The translations under genes were made by a program, and so were the position numbers. From contig AP031353.1 of assembly GCA_037833965.1 (NCBI GenBank), positions 5,148,501 through 5,212,500 on the forward strand: DNA of 64,000 nt, read 5' to 3'. Shown here piece by piece: positions 37,146 through 47,503 of the stretch; the first letter of the stretch is position 1, and each line of letters begins with the position of its first letter. The DNA comes from Marchantia polymorpha subsp. ruderalis. Its lineage: Eukaryota > Streptophyta > Marchantiopsida > Marchantiales > Marchantiaceae. Under the pieces are notes generated by a model, which saw only the letters and a list, made by a program, of their open reading frames with translations, was not told where the DNA came from and searched no databases.

Positions 37146-38351
37146 AACAAAACAAAACAAAAATCAAAATAGAGTGGGGAGGTTTTTCAAATTATATTCA
37201 GAATAACATCCAATGTGAAAAAAATAAAAGTAATAATACTTAAAGTGAAAAAACTAAAAATAATATTGAGAATTGGAAGACTAAATACAAATGATGTTGA
37301 CGAGTGTAAGTGACAATGTTCTTAGACTCTTTATTTATATTGCTAAGACGACACTAGTAAATATCAGAGTCTTTGAAGTTCAAAATTCAGTCTTTGAAGT
37401 TCAAAGGTTGACAACACCTTCGAATTTGGAACATTTTTGCACCATCACATGACGTTAGTGATATCAATTCCTTCAAGCAACAGGTTCCACAAATTATTTG
37501 AAATAAAACCTAAAAATCTATTACAACAAATCTATATGATAGTCACATGGCTACATTATGCTTTGATGTTAATGTTGATTCAGACTTGTTGGATTCAAAT
37601 ATCTTAAGCACTTGGTTTGATTGCATATTGGCGATGAATGTTTTTGATCATTTTGAGAACGTTAGCAAGATTAGCAATAAATTTCAAATTTTTTTTGTTA
37701 ACTTCATAGCACTATCAATGTACAAGATATTGTAATCCACTTTGATTGATGCAAGAGTCATAATTTTTAGAAACTTTAAATTCTTCTTTTCTATTAAATA
37801 TGATTGGTGACGGAAGTGCTGACAACCGTCTTGAAATAGTTGATACTTTATACGAGTTGAACAATAAAACATGAAACACTGTATAAATTGTTATAAATTA
37901 TGACAGCTTCAATTTGTATGATATTTTTTTGATATGCTTAATAAATAAAAAGATCCAAGAAAACAATAATAAAGTTTTTTGCTCGGTTGACGAATCTTCA
38001 AATTTCAATGTAAAAGCTAAAATTTATCTCCAACTAAGATGTTCAAATTTTGCTTTCAAACCGTTTTTGCAATTCTCTTCTGCGGCTTTTTAGCTTTCAC
38101 AAACGTTGATGTCTTTCTGGATCTTCAAAAGTTTGATGATAAGATCTCGCGCAGTGAAATTTTTTCTCAAAACTCAAGTTAAAACAGGCAAATTATGAAT
38201 GATATACACAGTTTGTGAAGAATGAAATTTGCTATATGCGCTATTGAAATGTATCGTTATAGGCAAAATCTACAATTAAAAATTGATTCATTCAATATTC
38301 TTGATTAATGTTAATTGAGCATCTCAAATACTACTCCAATACATAATTCAG
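37146..38351 (-). mobile_element. Older Ty3/gypsy element, 3' portion
   Basis: Diverged relative of the inner element. The LTR-like part (about 37225-37450) matches the inner LTR in the ACAATGTTC...CTTTATTTATA stretch, and the following sequence (37450-37500) matches the position just inside the inner 3' LTR (39885-39925: CCTTCA...CAAGTTCCA). The part at 37570-37830 aligns with the inner element's 3' coding end (40160-40380; shared GATGCAAGAGTCA). It is interrupted at 38351 by the inner element; more of the older copy resumes at 45802. Confidence 0.6.
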
Positions 38352-39885
38352 TGTTGGGGACGGCAACTCCTTGACGGAACCGGAATCAGAATTTGGATAA
38401 GACCTTAAATTTGAACAAGAATAGACTAGAGGTGAGGGTACTCCTCATAGCGACTCAATTAGCAAGGTAAGGTAAAAGGTAACCGGGTAAGGTATGGACC
38501 TCTACCTTCACCCTACCTTTTACCTTACACCTAGCAGTATGGTCTACCTTTACCATTTACCTCTACCTCAGGGTAATTACCCAGTTACTTGGTACGGATT
38601 TTTAAAAATTTTAAATGGTCATCATTCATGTGAAATGGTATTTAGTTAAAAGTGAGTTCCGAGAGCATTTGCCATGTTTCAGAGTAATATATGGAACATT
38701 CCCAATTTTTTTCATGGAACCCAAAGCACCGCGATTTATTCCGTTACTCAATATGTACAGTAAGACTCTTATTGTACATACTATACATACTGTGCTTTAA
38801 AATGACTCTTACTGTAAGAGTCATTTTTCTCATGGAACGCAAAGCACCCCAATTTATCATGAGCTCAGTATGTATAGTAAGAGTCACCCCTGCGTCTAGC
38901 AAGCTTGAAGGTTTTTGAGGCCTTCACATTCTCTTCTATGTAATTAGATAGAGAATGTCTCTTGTTTTTTTTGGATTTTTGTCTACCTCACACTACATCC
39001 CCTTACTTTTAGTTTTAATCCAAAGATGACATTTAAAGGGTCGAGTAAAGTTTTGGGTTCCTAAGCTGGCTCTATAGAACTCATCAAGCTGTACATTTTA
39101 CCCTTATAAGTTATAACAAAGCTCGTAGTTCGTCTGTCATGCCATAACTGTCTTTCTCTCATAATTTCGTACATCGAAACATAATTTGCTCGTTTATGTT
39201 TGAACTTTCTAATGCAGAACTTTGCATTGCACTTCGTCTCAATTTTATTTCTAACATAGCCTTCACTTTCGCCTGAAAATCAAGACATGTTTGATTGAAT
39301 TCCACAATATTAGTCTCTGATCTCAAGCAAGAGAAATTAGAGTATATGCACGTGAAGGAAAAGATAAGCAGCTGAAACTTTAAGAAATCTTCGGGGCAAT
39401 TTTGAATTCGTCTGGGCTGGTAAGCCCTCGAAGAACCTGTTCATCCCATACTTAGTAAAAGTCATTTTTTTCATGGAACTCCAAGCACCCTGATTAATCA
39501 TGTACTCAGTATGTACAGTAAGAGTCAACTCTTACGTCCAGCAAGCTTGAAGGATTTTGGAGCCTTCACATTCTTTTCTATATAAACAAAAAGAGTATGT
39601 TTGTCGTATTTGTTGGATTTTTGAAGAGAGTGAGGAACAATGTTCCTTACTTCTCTATTTATACCAAACTATTTCTAGACTTGCTTCTCATTCAAGGCAA
39701 TGAGTAGTTGCTTGTGAAGCTTACTTAAACAAGAGTAAATATTTAGTAACTAGTGGAAGGTTCATGAACCTTCTAGAAACTACCTAAAGTTAATTGTAGA
39801 CTTAACCATCAATATTCTGGAATCTATGTGTCTCACGGTTAACTTGTGGGGTGTAAAAAAAGTTTAGTAAGGCAAATTTGTGACA
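38352..39885 (-). repeat. 3' LTR of the Ty3/gypsy element
   Basis: On the plus strand it starts TGTTG and ends TGACA. Its first ~100 bp (38363-38460, CAACTCCTTGACGGAACCGG) and last ~270 bp (39620-39885, CAAGGCAATGAGTAGTTGCT) match the other LTR. The middle differs and holds an internal ~145-bp repeat (38805-38945 and 39455-39600) and a GGTA-rich tract (38460-38590), so this LTR has taken in extra sequence. Confidence 0.8.
38799..38827. repeat. Perfect 14-bp inverted repeat, 1-nt centre
   Basis: AAAATGACTCTTAC (38799-38812) and its reverse complement (38814-38827) lie at the start of the ~145-bp repeated unit inside the 3' LTR. The second copy of the unit (about 39455) keeps only the right arm. 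Confidence 0.85.
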
Positions 39886-40259
39886 TCGGTTCCTTCAGAG
39901 AACAAGTTCCATGAGTTCTCATGTAAGCCAATACCAATAATAACAAAGAAAAAAAGAATGTTCACGTGGGATGTACGTGAATTAGACAAAAGGAAGAAAT
40001 TTACATGGTATAGATAATTGTTAAATCGAATGTCGCGCTGGCGGCGAAAAAGTCGTGGGATCGTCGTCGGGCACTAGATGTGTGGAGGAAAACAAGAGCA
40101 TTTGCGGGTTGGTAGAAGACTATGTAATTGGCAGAATGAGACATTGGAGAGGTGGCGATCCAGACGCATTGAGCTCAAATGCTCTCCGGTTTTCAAGTAT
40201 ATTGCCGATGAAACTCTTGAATCATTTCAGGGGCATTCTCAAGATTTGAGACAGGCTCC

Positions 40260-41240
40260 CATGTCCTTTCGCTGACGTCATAGCCCTGCCAATGCACAAG
40301 ATATTTGAACCGTCGACGGTGGATGCAAGAGTCAAGAATCTCTGATACTTCAAATTCCTATGTGGCCATCAATTTCTATTGATGGAGTAGGTTCTTGAAC
40401 CCTGCTTGGTTGTGTTGACTCCTTATATGGCTCAAGGAGAGATACATGGAAGACAGGATGGATCTTCATTGAAGCAGGTAACTTCAATCGGTAAGCCACC
40501 TTATTGATTTGCTTGATCATTGGAAATGGTCCAAGCTAGTCATATTCAAGTTTATCAGATGGTCGTTGAGTCCTTAGATTTTGACAAAGCAGCCATACAT
40601 TGTCTCGAACAGAGATCCGATGATGTTGCTTGCGAGATTTGTCGATTCGATTCAGGTTAAGTTGATCAAACCTTGAATGATGACCGTAATTTGCAAAAAA
40701 AGGTTTGTTGTGTAGACTTTTGCAATGTGTTGTTGTAAGCAAACTCAGGAAGCGACAACAAGTCCGTCCAATTTTCTTGATGCTATTTGATGGTACAGTG
40801 TAGGTACTGCTCTAATATTTGATTGACACTCTCGGTTTGGCCATCCGTTTAAGAATGATATGCTGAAGATAGCTTAATTTTGACTCCTAAAATCTTGAAT
40901 AGAGACTATCAGAACTTGAATGTGAATTACGTTCCGCGGTCAAAGATGATGTCGTTAGGTAAGCCATGAAGTCTGTAGACGTTGTCTACAAAGAGTCTTG
41001 ATGTTTCTTCACTAGTCATAATCTTGTGGCATGGGATGAAATGTGCCATCTTGATGAATCAATCAACAACAGCAAAGATGGAGTCCAAGATCTTGGACAG
41101 TGGAAGCTACACGATGAAGTCCATAGATATGGATTCCATAAGATCTCTAGAATTGGAAGGGGTTGAAGTATTCCGTATGGTCGATGACGAGGGATTTTGG
41201 ATCTAGAGCAAGTGTCACACGTTGTGACGTAGTACTTCAC
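40260..41240 (-). pseudogene. Integrase and chromodomain-like remnant
   Basis: Minus-strand fragments with integrase wording: a CDTC...RHRPYGILQPLP block (about 41150-41220), and a C-terminal block with DNVWLLCQNLRTQRPSDKLE (about 40540-40610). These are followed by LGPF...[11 protein letters not shown]...HPVFHVSLL, then a Trp-less, stop-interrupted chromodomain-like end (about 40270-40400). Several stops and frameshifts disable it. The DDE catalytic core between the two blocks is not readable in one frame. Confidence 0.75.
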
Positions 41241-41782
41241 GGTTTTTCACATTTGTGGCCACCAAAAGTTTCTGGATATCATATCAGCTTCATGAATTTT
41301 TTGTAACCTAAGTGTCCCACCGATGGAAAATCGTGTCGAGACTAGAGCACTCGGAGTTGGCATGAGCATTTAGGGACATAAAGTAATCCCTGGTAGTATA
41401 ATAGCCCATCTCGGAATTGGAATCTTAAATCGTTATCTAGAAATCCGTGAACTGGAAGTAGGTTGATTTGGACATTCCGAATCTATAACCTCTAAATCCA
41501 GAATTGACAACGCTAAGATTGTTTTCAAGTTTCAATGCCAAAAGATCATATTGTAAACTTACTCAAATATCTTGGTGAAAAGATGCATCCATCATCGAAG
41601 CTGGAGTTGCTCAGGCTTGATAATGCTAATCTTGTGCTGCTCATAAGCTACATCAGCTTCCTTGGGTGCAAGATAGGCTGGTTGCGAAAGAGCGTCGGAC
41701 TAGATTTGCTGAAAATCGGGGCTGTACGTGATGACAAAGTCGAAGCGCAAAAGTGATATACTCCAAAGAGCTTGTCATCGAT

Positions 41783-42646
41783 TCAATACCTTAGCAGACA
41801 TGAAATATTCAAGGTTTTTGTGATCAGTGTAGATCGTGATCGGATGTTTAGCTCCTTCGAGAAAATGGCGCCACTCTCAAAAAAAGTCAACAACAGCCAA
41901 GAGCTTCTTGTCATGAATCTCGTAATTGATCTCGATAGGAGTAAATTTTTGCGAGTGAAATGTGACCAGATGGAGGCGTTCGTTTTTGTGAGGTTGTGAA
42001 AGTACACCTCTAAGGCCAAAGTCAGAAGCATTCGTTTCTAGTAAGAACGGCTTTTGGAAGTTAGGATGTGTTAGTATAGGCGTTGTTGTAAACAACTTCT
42101 TTAAGATCGCAAATGCTTGATCTAATTTTGAATTCCATTGCAATTTGTCTTTGCAAGTTAATCTGATCAACGGAGCATCAATACTAGAATAGTTTTGGAT
42201 GAAAATTTAGTAGAAGTTTGCAAAGCCAAGGAAGCATTGTACGTCTCAAACAGTAGTCGGTTTCATCCAATCAATGATTGTTTGAATCTTCTTTGGGTCC
42301 ATGGATAGACTCTCTTCAGAAATGATGTAGCCCAAAAATTTGACTTGGAGTTAGGCGACTTGGACAGGCGACTTGGAGTGTTGAATGAAGTTTTTTGCGA
42401 GTTTTTTGTCAAGGTTTTCTTGCAATGCAACAAGTTTGTTCTGCGCAAGACTGTAGATTGGATCAAACTGGGGTTGCGCAACTTCTTGAAATTTGATACC
42501 ACAATCATAAGATCGGTGTTGGGAAAGTTTACTAGCATTTTTCTTCTCAAACACGTCTCGATACTCCTCGTACTGTGTTGGTAACTTGGTTGGTCCTTGA
42601 ACAGGTTAAAAAAATGAGATTGCATAGAATGCAAACATACTTCCAT
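41783..42646 (-). pseudogene. Reverse transcriptase-RNase H remnant lacking the RT core
   Basis: The N-terminal RT flank is readable (FEKKNASKLSQHRSYDCGIK..., about 42400-42560), ending in LAKNFIQHSKSP. It jumps within a few codons to the region that normally follows the RT core (YPWTQ/MDPKKI-type wording, about 42270-42340). The stretch that normally carries the YxDD catalytic motif is missing. RNase H is readable at 41877-42170 (PFLLETNASDFGLRGVLSQ, FHSQKFTPIEINYEIHDKKL). The element therefore cannot make a working polymerase. Confidence 0.75.
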
Positions 42647-43090
42647 TCTTGGCAGCCTTCATAAAAGCTCTAGCATCAACCATCCACAAAACTTTGATCC
42701 TAGATTCTTGAGCTAGGTAAGAAGAATGATTGGAACTATTTCTAGGGTGTATAGAGGAAATATGAGAAACTATGGTTTGGGATGTAATTTTTTGCTTTTT
42801 CCAATCTATATTTGGGTTGATTAATTCTAAACAAGAAAGACCTAAGATGAGAGTATTATAGGTAGAGCTTATGATAGTAAACACAATAGTGTTTCGGTGC
42901 CATTCTAGGATGATGTCTAAGTGCTTAGTTTTGTGAGTGTCATCTCCAAAAATCAAGGGTTATAGTCAATAATCTCTACCGTCACAAGATATTTTTTACA
43001 AACTATAGGAAGATTATGACGTTTTACAAGATCTCTATCGATAAAACAAGCAAAGGCTCTAGAGTCTAGAGTCTAACAAGTTTCTGACTT
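42606..43090 (-). pseudogene. Retroelement aspartic protease remnant
   Basis: The active-site region at 43055-43066 reads DSRA where the family has a DSGA- or DTGA-type motif; FIDRDLVKRHNLP follows. Downstream, TLILGLSCLELINPNIDWKK (about 42800-42860) matches the segment after the protease in Ty3/gypsy elements. A stop lies between the two. The active-site change alone should abolish activity. Confidence 0.65.
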
Positions 43091-43210
43091 GGATGCTATG
43101 TGGATGAAAATCTATCTGAAGTGGGATATTAAAACATCAAGAGGGTTCAAAGGATAGAATAGGAATTAATGATGTAACAACACTTGTCGATCGCACAGTC
43201 CCTAAAGTGG

Positions 43211-44261
43211 CTAGCAGTTGTCGTCTTTCGACTCGATTTCCTCGTGTCTTGACTCAAAAGCGCTATGAAATTTGAGTAGTTTTGATCCTTGAAATTTCAG
43301 AATGTAGTTCTTTAACAAGTTGTCCTTGCCTCCACAATACAAACACAAGTGTTCCTTGCGACGTCGTTCCTTCTCTTTTTTAGTTAATTTGTTCATCTTT
43401 GAAGTGTCGATTTGCATAGACTTTGAGGTTGATGTATTTGAAGATGATAGGTAAGCTGGAGCCGCATAATTCTTTCTATATGATCCTAAAAGTAGTTGTT
43501 GTTCATGTTGTTGCTTGGACAATCTATTGTCGCAGTCGATTTCTTGAATAATCGCTAATGATAGAGTGGTTGGTTTATGCAAGTTTAATAACAAGGTCTT
43601 GATGTCGTCGCAAAGTCTCCATCAAAACATGCTGATGAGAGCGGTATTGTTCTAATCGAGATCGCACACAAGTTGCTAGAATTCGGCAATATATGCTAAA
43701 GGTGGACGCAATCGTTGTTGCAACATTCAAAGTTTTGTTGTTGCAATGAAGATTTGATCTCTTTCTCCAAACTTTTTGCTAAACTCTTCAAGAATTGAGC
43801 TATCTACTACTAACAGTATCTGTCGGTAGCAGAGAGTTTTTCTCCAATAGTGACAAAAACTAGGATGAAACTTTGAAAAACAATGAACATATGAGTCTGA
43901 CTTGTGTTTCTTTTGTTGCATATCTTTGTGGTTGGAAACGGAAGACAAGCCAAATTTGATTGACAAAATTTCAAAGTTTCGTACGATCGCCGTCAAACTT
44001 CTGAGGCAAACTCACACGAAGTTCCTTCGGCGCTTGTGGAACTAGATTTTCTATAGCCGTTAGAACATGGATTGGAGCTTGAGCAACTTGAAGTTGTTCC
44101 ATGGCATTTCGTAGCTTGCATTCTCTTGTTGTTGTTGTTGCACTATGGCAAACATGTCGTGCATCTGGATGTTGGAAACGTCTTCCCTCTTGGATTGAAT
44201 ACGCTTGTATACTAACAATAAAGTAGTAGATCTTTGAGTTGTGTACTCTCAGAATGATCAC
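43211..44261 (-). pseudogene. Retroelement gag remnant with damaged zinc knuckle
   Basis: Frame-broken gag-like stretches: LPQKFDGDRTKL (about 43975-44010) is a typical gag entry phrase. The nucleocapsid knuckle at about 43310-43350 reads CLYCGGKDNLLKNY, so the His and the third Cys of the CX2CX4HX4C motif are replaced by Asn and Tyr. Confidence 0.7.
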
Positions 44262-44586
44262 AGGTTGTGAAGATCTTATGAAACTTAAATAGAATTCCTC
44301 ACTTCTGACAAATGATGAAATCTCTCAATTCTCAATTCTTCGGTTTAAAGAAAAAAGTACTTCTAGAACAATTGGCTTTGATGAAATAGAAAGTCGGTTC
44401 GAATTCATGCAAAAGCTCTCATGAATGATGACTACGAGAGAATATCAGCTTAGAAGTGTGTAATCCACAACCTCTAAGACGCCATGACTCTTTAAAGAAG
44501 AGGGGTAATTCACACTTTATCTTGCAAAAGTAGACCCTGATATAAGATAAACTAAAGAAGAACTAGGAAAGTCACTCTCTTTAAAC

Positions 44587-45801
44587 TGTTGCAGCAACTC
44601 CTTGACGGAACCGGAATCAGAATTGGAGTAAGACCTCAAACATGAACGAGAATTGATTAGAGGTGAAGGAATTCCTCATAGCGACTCAATTACAACTCAA
44701 AGATGAAAGAATTGGGAGATGTATTGATAATTGGAAGAGTACGGTAAGACTGGATGTTGTATGTGTGAAATAAAACTAAAAGTAGCCAAGGAATTAATTA
44801 TGGTTAGTTTAATTATGACTAAATCTAGCTAGTTATAACTAAGTTCATTAAGTTATTACTATGTTTAGCTATAATGTTTATACTTGGCGGAATAACTAGA
44901 GAAGTTCTAGAAGATTTAAGTTAGAACTTCTATTTTGTCTTGTACAAAAGTCTAGATTTTAAGATAAAAGACTTTTGACTTCATGTTTAGTTTTGATTGG
45001 TTTGAGTAAGTAAGTAGTACTCCATTGGTTAGACTAAGTTCAATGTTGATTTACTGGCAAGTGGAGGTTCTAGAAGTTGGAAAGACACAAATAGCATGTT
45101 GTCTCCTCAATCTAGGAATTAGTAAACATCTAGAAGGTTTAGGAGGCCAATGGCATGTTGTCACATATTGATAACTAGTTAACCTTATTGTGACTATCTT
45201 TCTAAAAGTAAGTTAGATAGGAATTATCATTTGTTACTATAGTAAATTCTCAAGTATTATATATAGAGAGGTAGTGAAGAACATTTCAAGCAAGTTTGAA
45301 TAGTTCATATGTAGAGACTTGTTTCATATATGAAAAAATGACGATTATCAGTACCTTGAAATATCTATGTGTGTGTGAGTTGGAGTGATACATTGAGTGA
45401 TTGTGTAAGTGGGTGTTTGGACTATGAGTATAAGGAGGAATCATAGTCTTCTAGAACCATGATGAACTACCGCAAAGCCATATGAGATAAACCTAAGTGA
45501 GAATCAATCCGAAGGTTGCAGGACCCACAACTGGTGTTAAAGAGAGTGAATAACAACGTCCCTTACCTCTCTATTTATACTAGACCATGTCTAGACTTGC
45601 TTTGCATTCAAGGCAATGAGTAGTTGCTTGCGAAGCTTCCTAAAACAAGAGGGATTATCTAGGAACTAGTGGAAGGTTCATGAACCTTCTAGAAACTAAC
45701 TAGAGTTAATTGTAGACTTGACCATCGATATTATGGGATCTATGTGTCTCATGATTAACTTGTGGGGTGTAAGTAAAGACTGGTATGGCATGTCCATGAC
45801 A
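44587..45801 (-). repeat. 5' LTR of the Ty3/gypsy element
   Basis: Plus-strand borders are TGTTG and TGACA. It shares its first ~100 bp and last ~270 bp with the LTR at 38352-39885. The middle (about 44700-45535) is unrelated to the other LTR and may itself be an insertion or an independent replacement. Confidence 0.8.
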
Positions 45802-46400
45802 TTAATTTGTTTTATTTGTCTATCTGTCTGGTGATGATAAGGCGATTATAGATTGATCTTCACTTGTAAGATATTGAACAAGCATTGCCAAAAGTTAGAG
45901 TTGAATATTATACCACGATAAAAAGTTGAAAAGTTCATGATATCTGTACACATTCTCTAAAAAAGTTGTACCATTTTTTACATTTGATAGTCTTGTTGCT
46001 GTTGCGGATGGCAACTCGAAATGATATTTGAAGCTCAAAAATCAGAAGGAGTGACACTCAAAGAAAGAAAGATGAAAGTAATCTTGAGTAAACAAGACAT
46101 AATAATAATACTAAAAGGTGAAATGTAAATGGTGTTGTTGAAAGTGAGGTACAATGTCCCGAAGCTCTGAATGTATAGGGTTAAGACACTCTAAAATGGA
46201 AATCAAATAGTTTTGGATGAATATTAGATAAAATTTTGCAAAATCTAACAAGTATTGTAGGTCTCAAAAGGTAGCGGGTTTACTCCAATAGATGACTGAT
46301 TGACTCTTGTATCACATGTTGATTTGCTTGCATCCCAAGCGTAATTCCAATAGATGACTAATTGAATCTTGTACCACAAGCTACTTTCCTTGCATCATAA
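45802..46400 (-). mobile_element. Older Ty3/gypsy element, continuation and LTR fragment
   Basis: 45802-45960 aligns with the integrase region of the inner element (about 40830-40950), which places the inner insertion inside the older copy's integrase. A TGTTGCGGATGGCAACTC LTR start follows (about 45999), giving a truncated LTR to about 46195. At 46200-46310 a fragment aligns with the inner element's RT-RNase H junction (42180-42290; shared AATAGTTTTGGATGAA). The order shows later deletion or further nesting. Confidence 0.55.
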
Positions 46401-47236
46401 GCCTCGCAGTTGATTTATCCAAATATGTACTAGTGCTACTTCTTGTTGTATATGGTATGAGCAATGTGAGTAGCTAAAAGGAATTGGTTTACCCCTACAC
46501 TGGTTTTATTCTTTTCTCATTGGCGGAATTTATGATGGCATTGCAAGAGAAGATGGAGATATGAGTCTAGGGAATAGAGTATGTATGTTATCATTGAAAC
46601 AACATTGCACGAGAGCAGAAATACAAGTCGTGATTGTTTCTTATACAAGTTGTTAGTGATTCTTATGTGAGAGATCTCTGCATACTTGTAACCAAAAAAC
46701 CATAGAAAGTCATATGAATTTATGGAGGTGGAAGAATTTAGTCAATCATGTGTTAAGATTCTTGTTAAATTAAGCATAAAACAAATTTTTAACAAGAAAC
46801 GAATGGCGTCTTTAGAAATATAACATGTTTTTCCGATATCTTTCACAAAACATAATATATGTTTTCAAAAGATCTTTCCAATTTACTTTTGTGTGATTCA
46901 ATATTGACTTTATTCACGATTGGTATTGATTTTCTTACAAGTATATCAGGAAACGATGATAAATACTTGGGTACGAAAGTTTCAAAACAATTGCATATAC
47001 ATACAACTATCTTGCAAGATAGTTGTATGTATACATGTGTACTTATATTTATATCTACTTAAGTCATCTAAGATTTTAGAACAATTGTTAGACATCTGTC
47101 TGACTCAACCTACTAAAATCTTCTAAGAAATGTGTAAACCTTACCCCAATCCACAAACCTTTGCCCCTTTCAATGTTCATTAGTATATCCGCAAATATCA
47201 ACTCCAAAATTCAACTACGGTATTTGTCTGTGCTGT
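46401..47236. other. AT-rich flank of the retroelement nest
   Basis: No gene supported. Contains a perfect 38-nt palindrome (46996-47033). Confidence 0.5.
46996..47033. repeat. Perfect 38-nt palindrome
   Basis: Two 19-bp arms with no spacer, centred between 47014 and 47015 (core ACTATCTTGCAAGATAGT). It lies in AT-rich DNA 0.2 kb before a possible small secreted-protein gene. Confidence 0.95.
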
Positions 47237-47242
47237 GTGAAA

Positions 47243-47503
47243 ATGCAAACTTCTTCGAAAGATAAATGGATAACAAGGATGATGGTCATCATTTGTTTCC
47301 TCCCCATGGTTTCATTTACATTTCTTTCTTCTGCCTCAGTCAGCGCAGACAGTCAGATGTTCCAGTACCTGGAGAGCTCTGCCTCCAATCTTACCGTCGT
47401 ACTTGTGAGAAATTTGGTGATCAGGAGAGTGTTGTCATCTCAGACTATAAGTGGAACAACGTTCAGGGCGCCAAATTTTGCAACCGTCCAGACGACAATG
47501 TAG
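47243..47503 (+). CDS. Possible small secreted protein (86 aa), unknown family
   Basis: From ATG 47243 the frame has the three parts of a signal peptide: a basic start (MQTSSKDKWITR), a hydrophobic core (MMVIICFLPMVSFTFL) and a small-residue cleavage zone (SSASVSA) before DSQMFQYLESS. The rest is short and polar, with no Cys and no family I recognise. In the +1 frame the second half is also open and reads CEKFGDQESVVISDYKWNN, so a frameshift or a spliced form is possible. With no homology it remains a hypothetical. Confidence 0.35.
   Translation: MQTSSKDKWITRMMVIICFLPMVSFTFLSSASVSADSQMFQYLESSASNLTVVLVRNLVIRRVLSSQTISGTTFRAPNFATVQTTM

Larger units (their letters stand above)
38352..45801 (-). 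mobile_element. Ty3/gypsy chromovirus-type LTR retrotransposon, degenerate
   Basis: A 7.45-kb element on the minus strand, with related LTRs at both ends (38352-39885 and 44587-45801) and internal remnants in the Ty3/gypsy order: gag with zinc knuckle, protease, reverse transcriptase-RNase H, integrase, then a chromodomain-like end. Integrase after RNase H separates it from Ty1/copia. It cannot be autonomous: stops and frameshifts in every part, a changed protease active site, and no reverse-transcriptase catalytic core. No perfect target-site duplication was found at the outer borders, which fits an old insertion. No tRNA primer-binding site was recognised next to the 44587 border. Confidence 0.85.
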
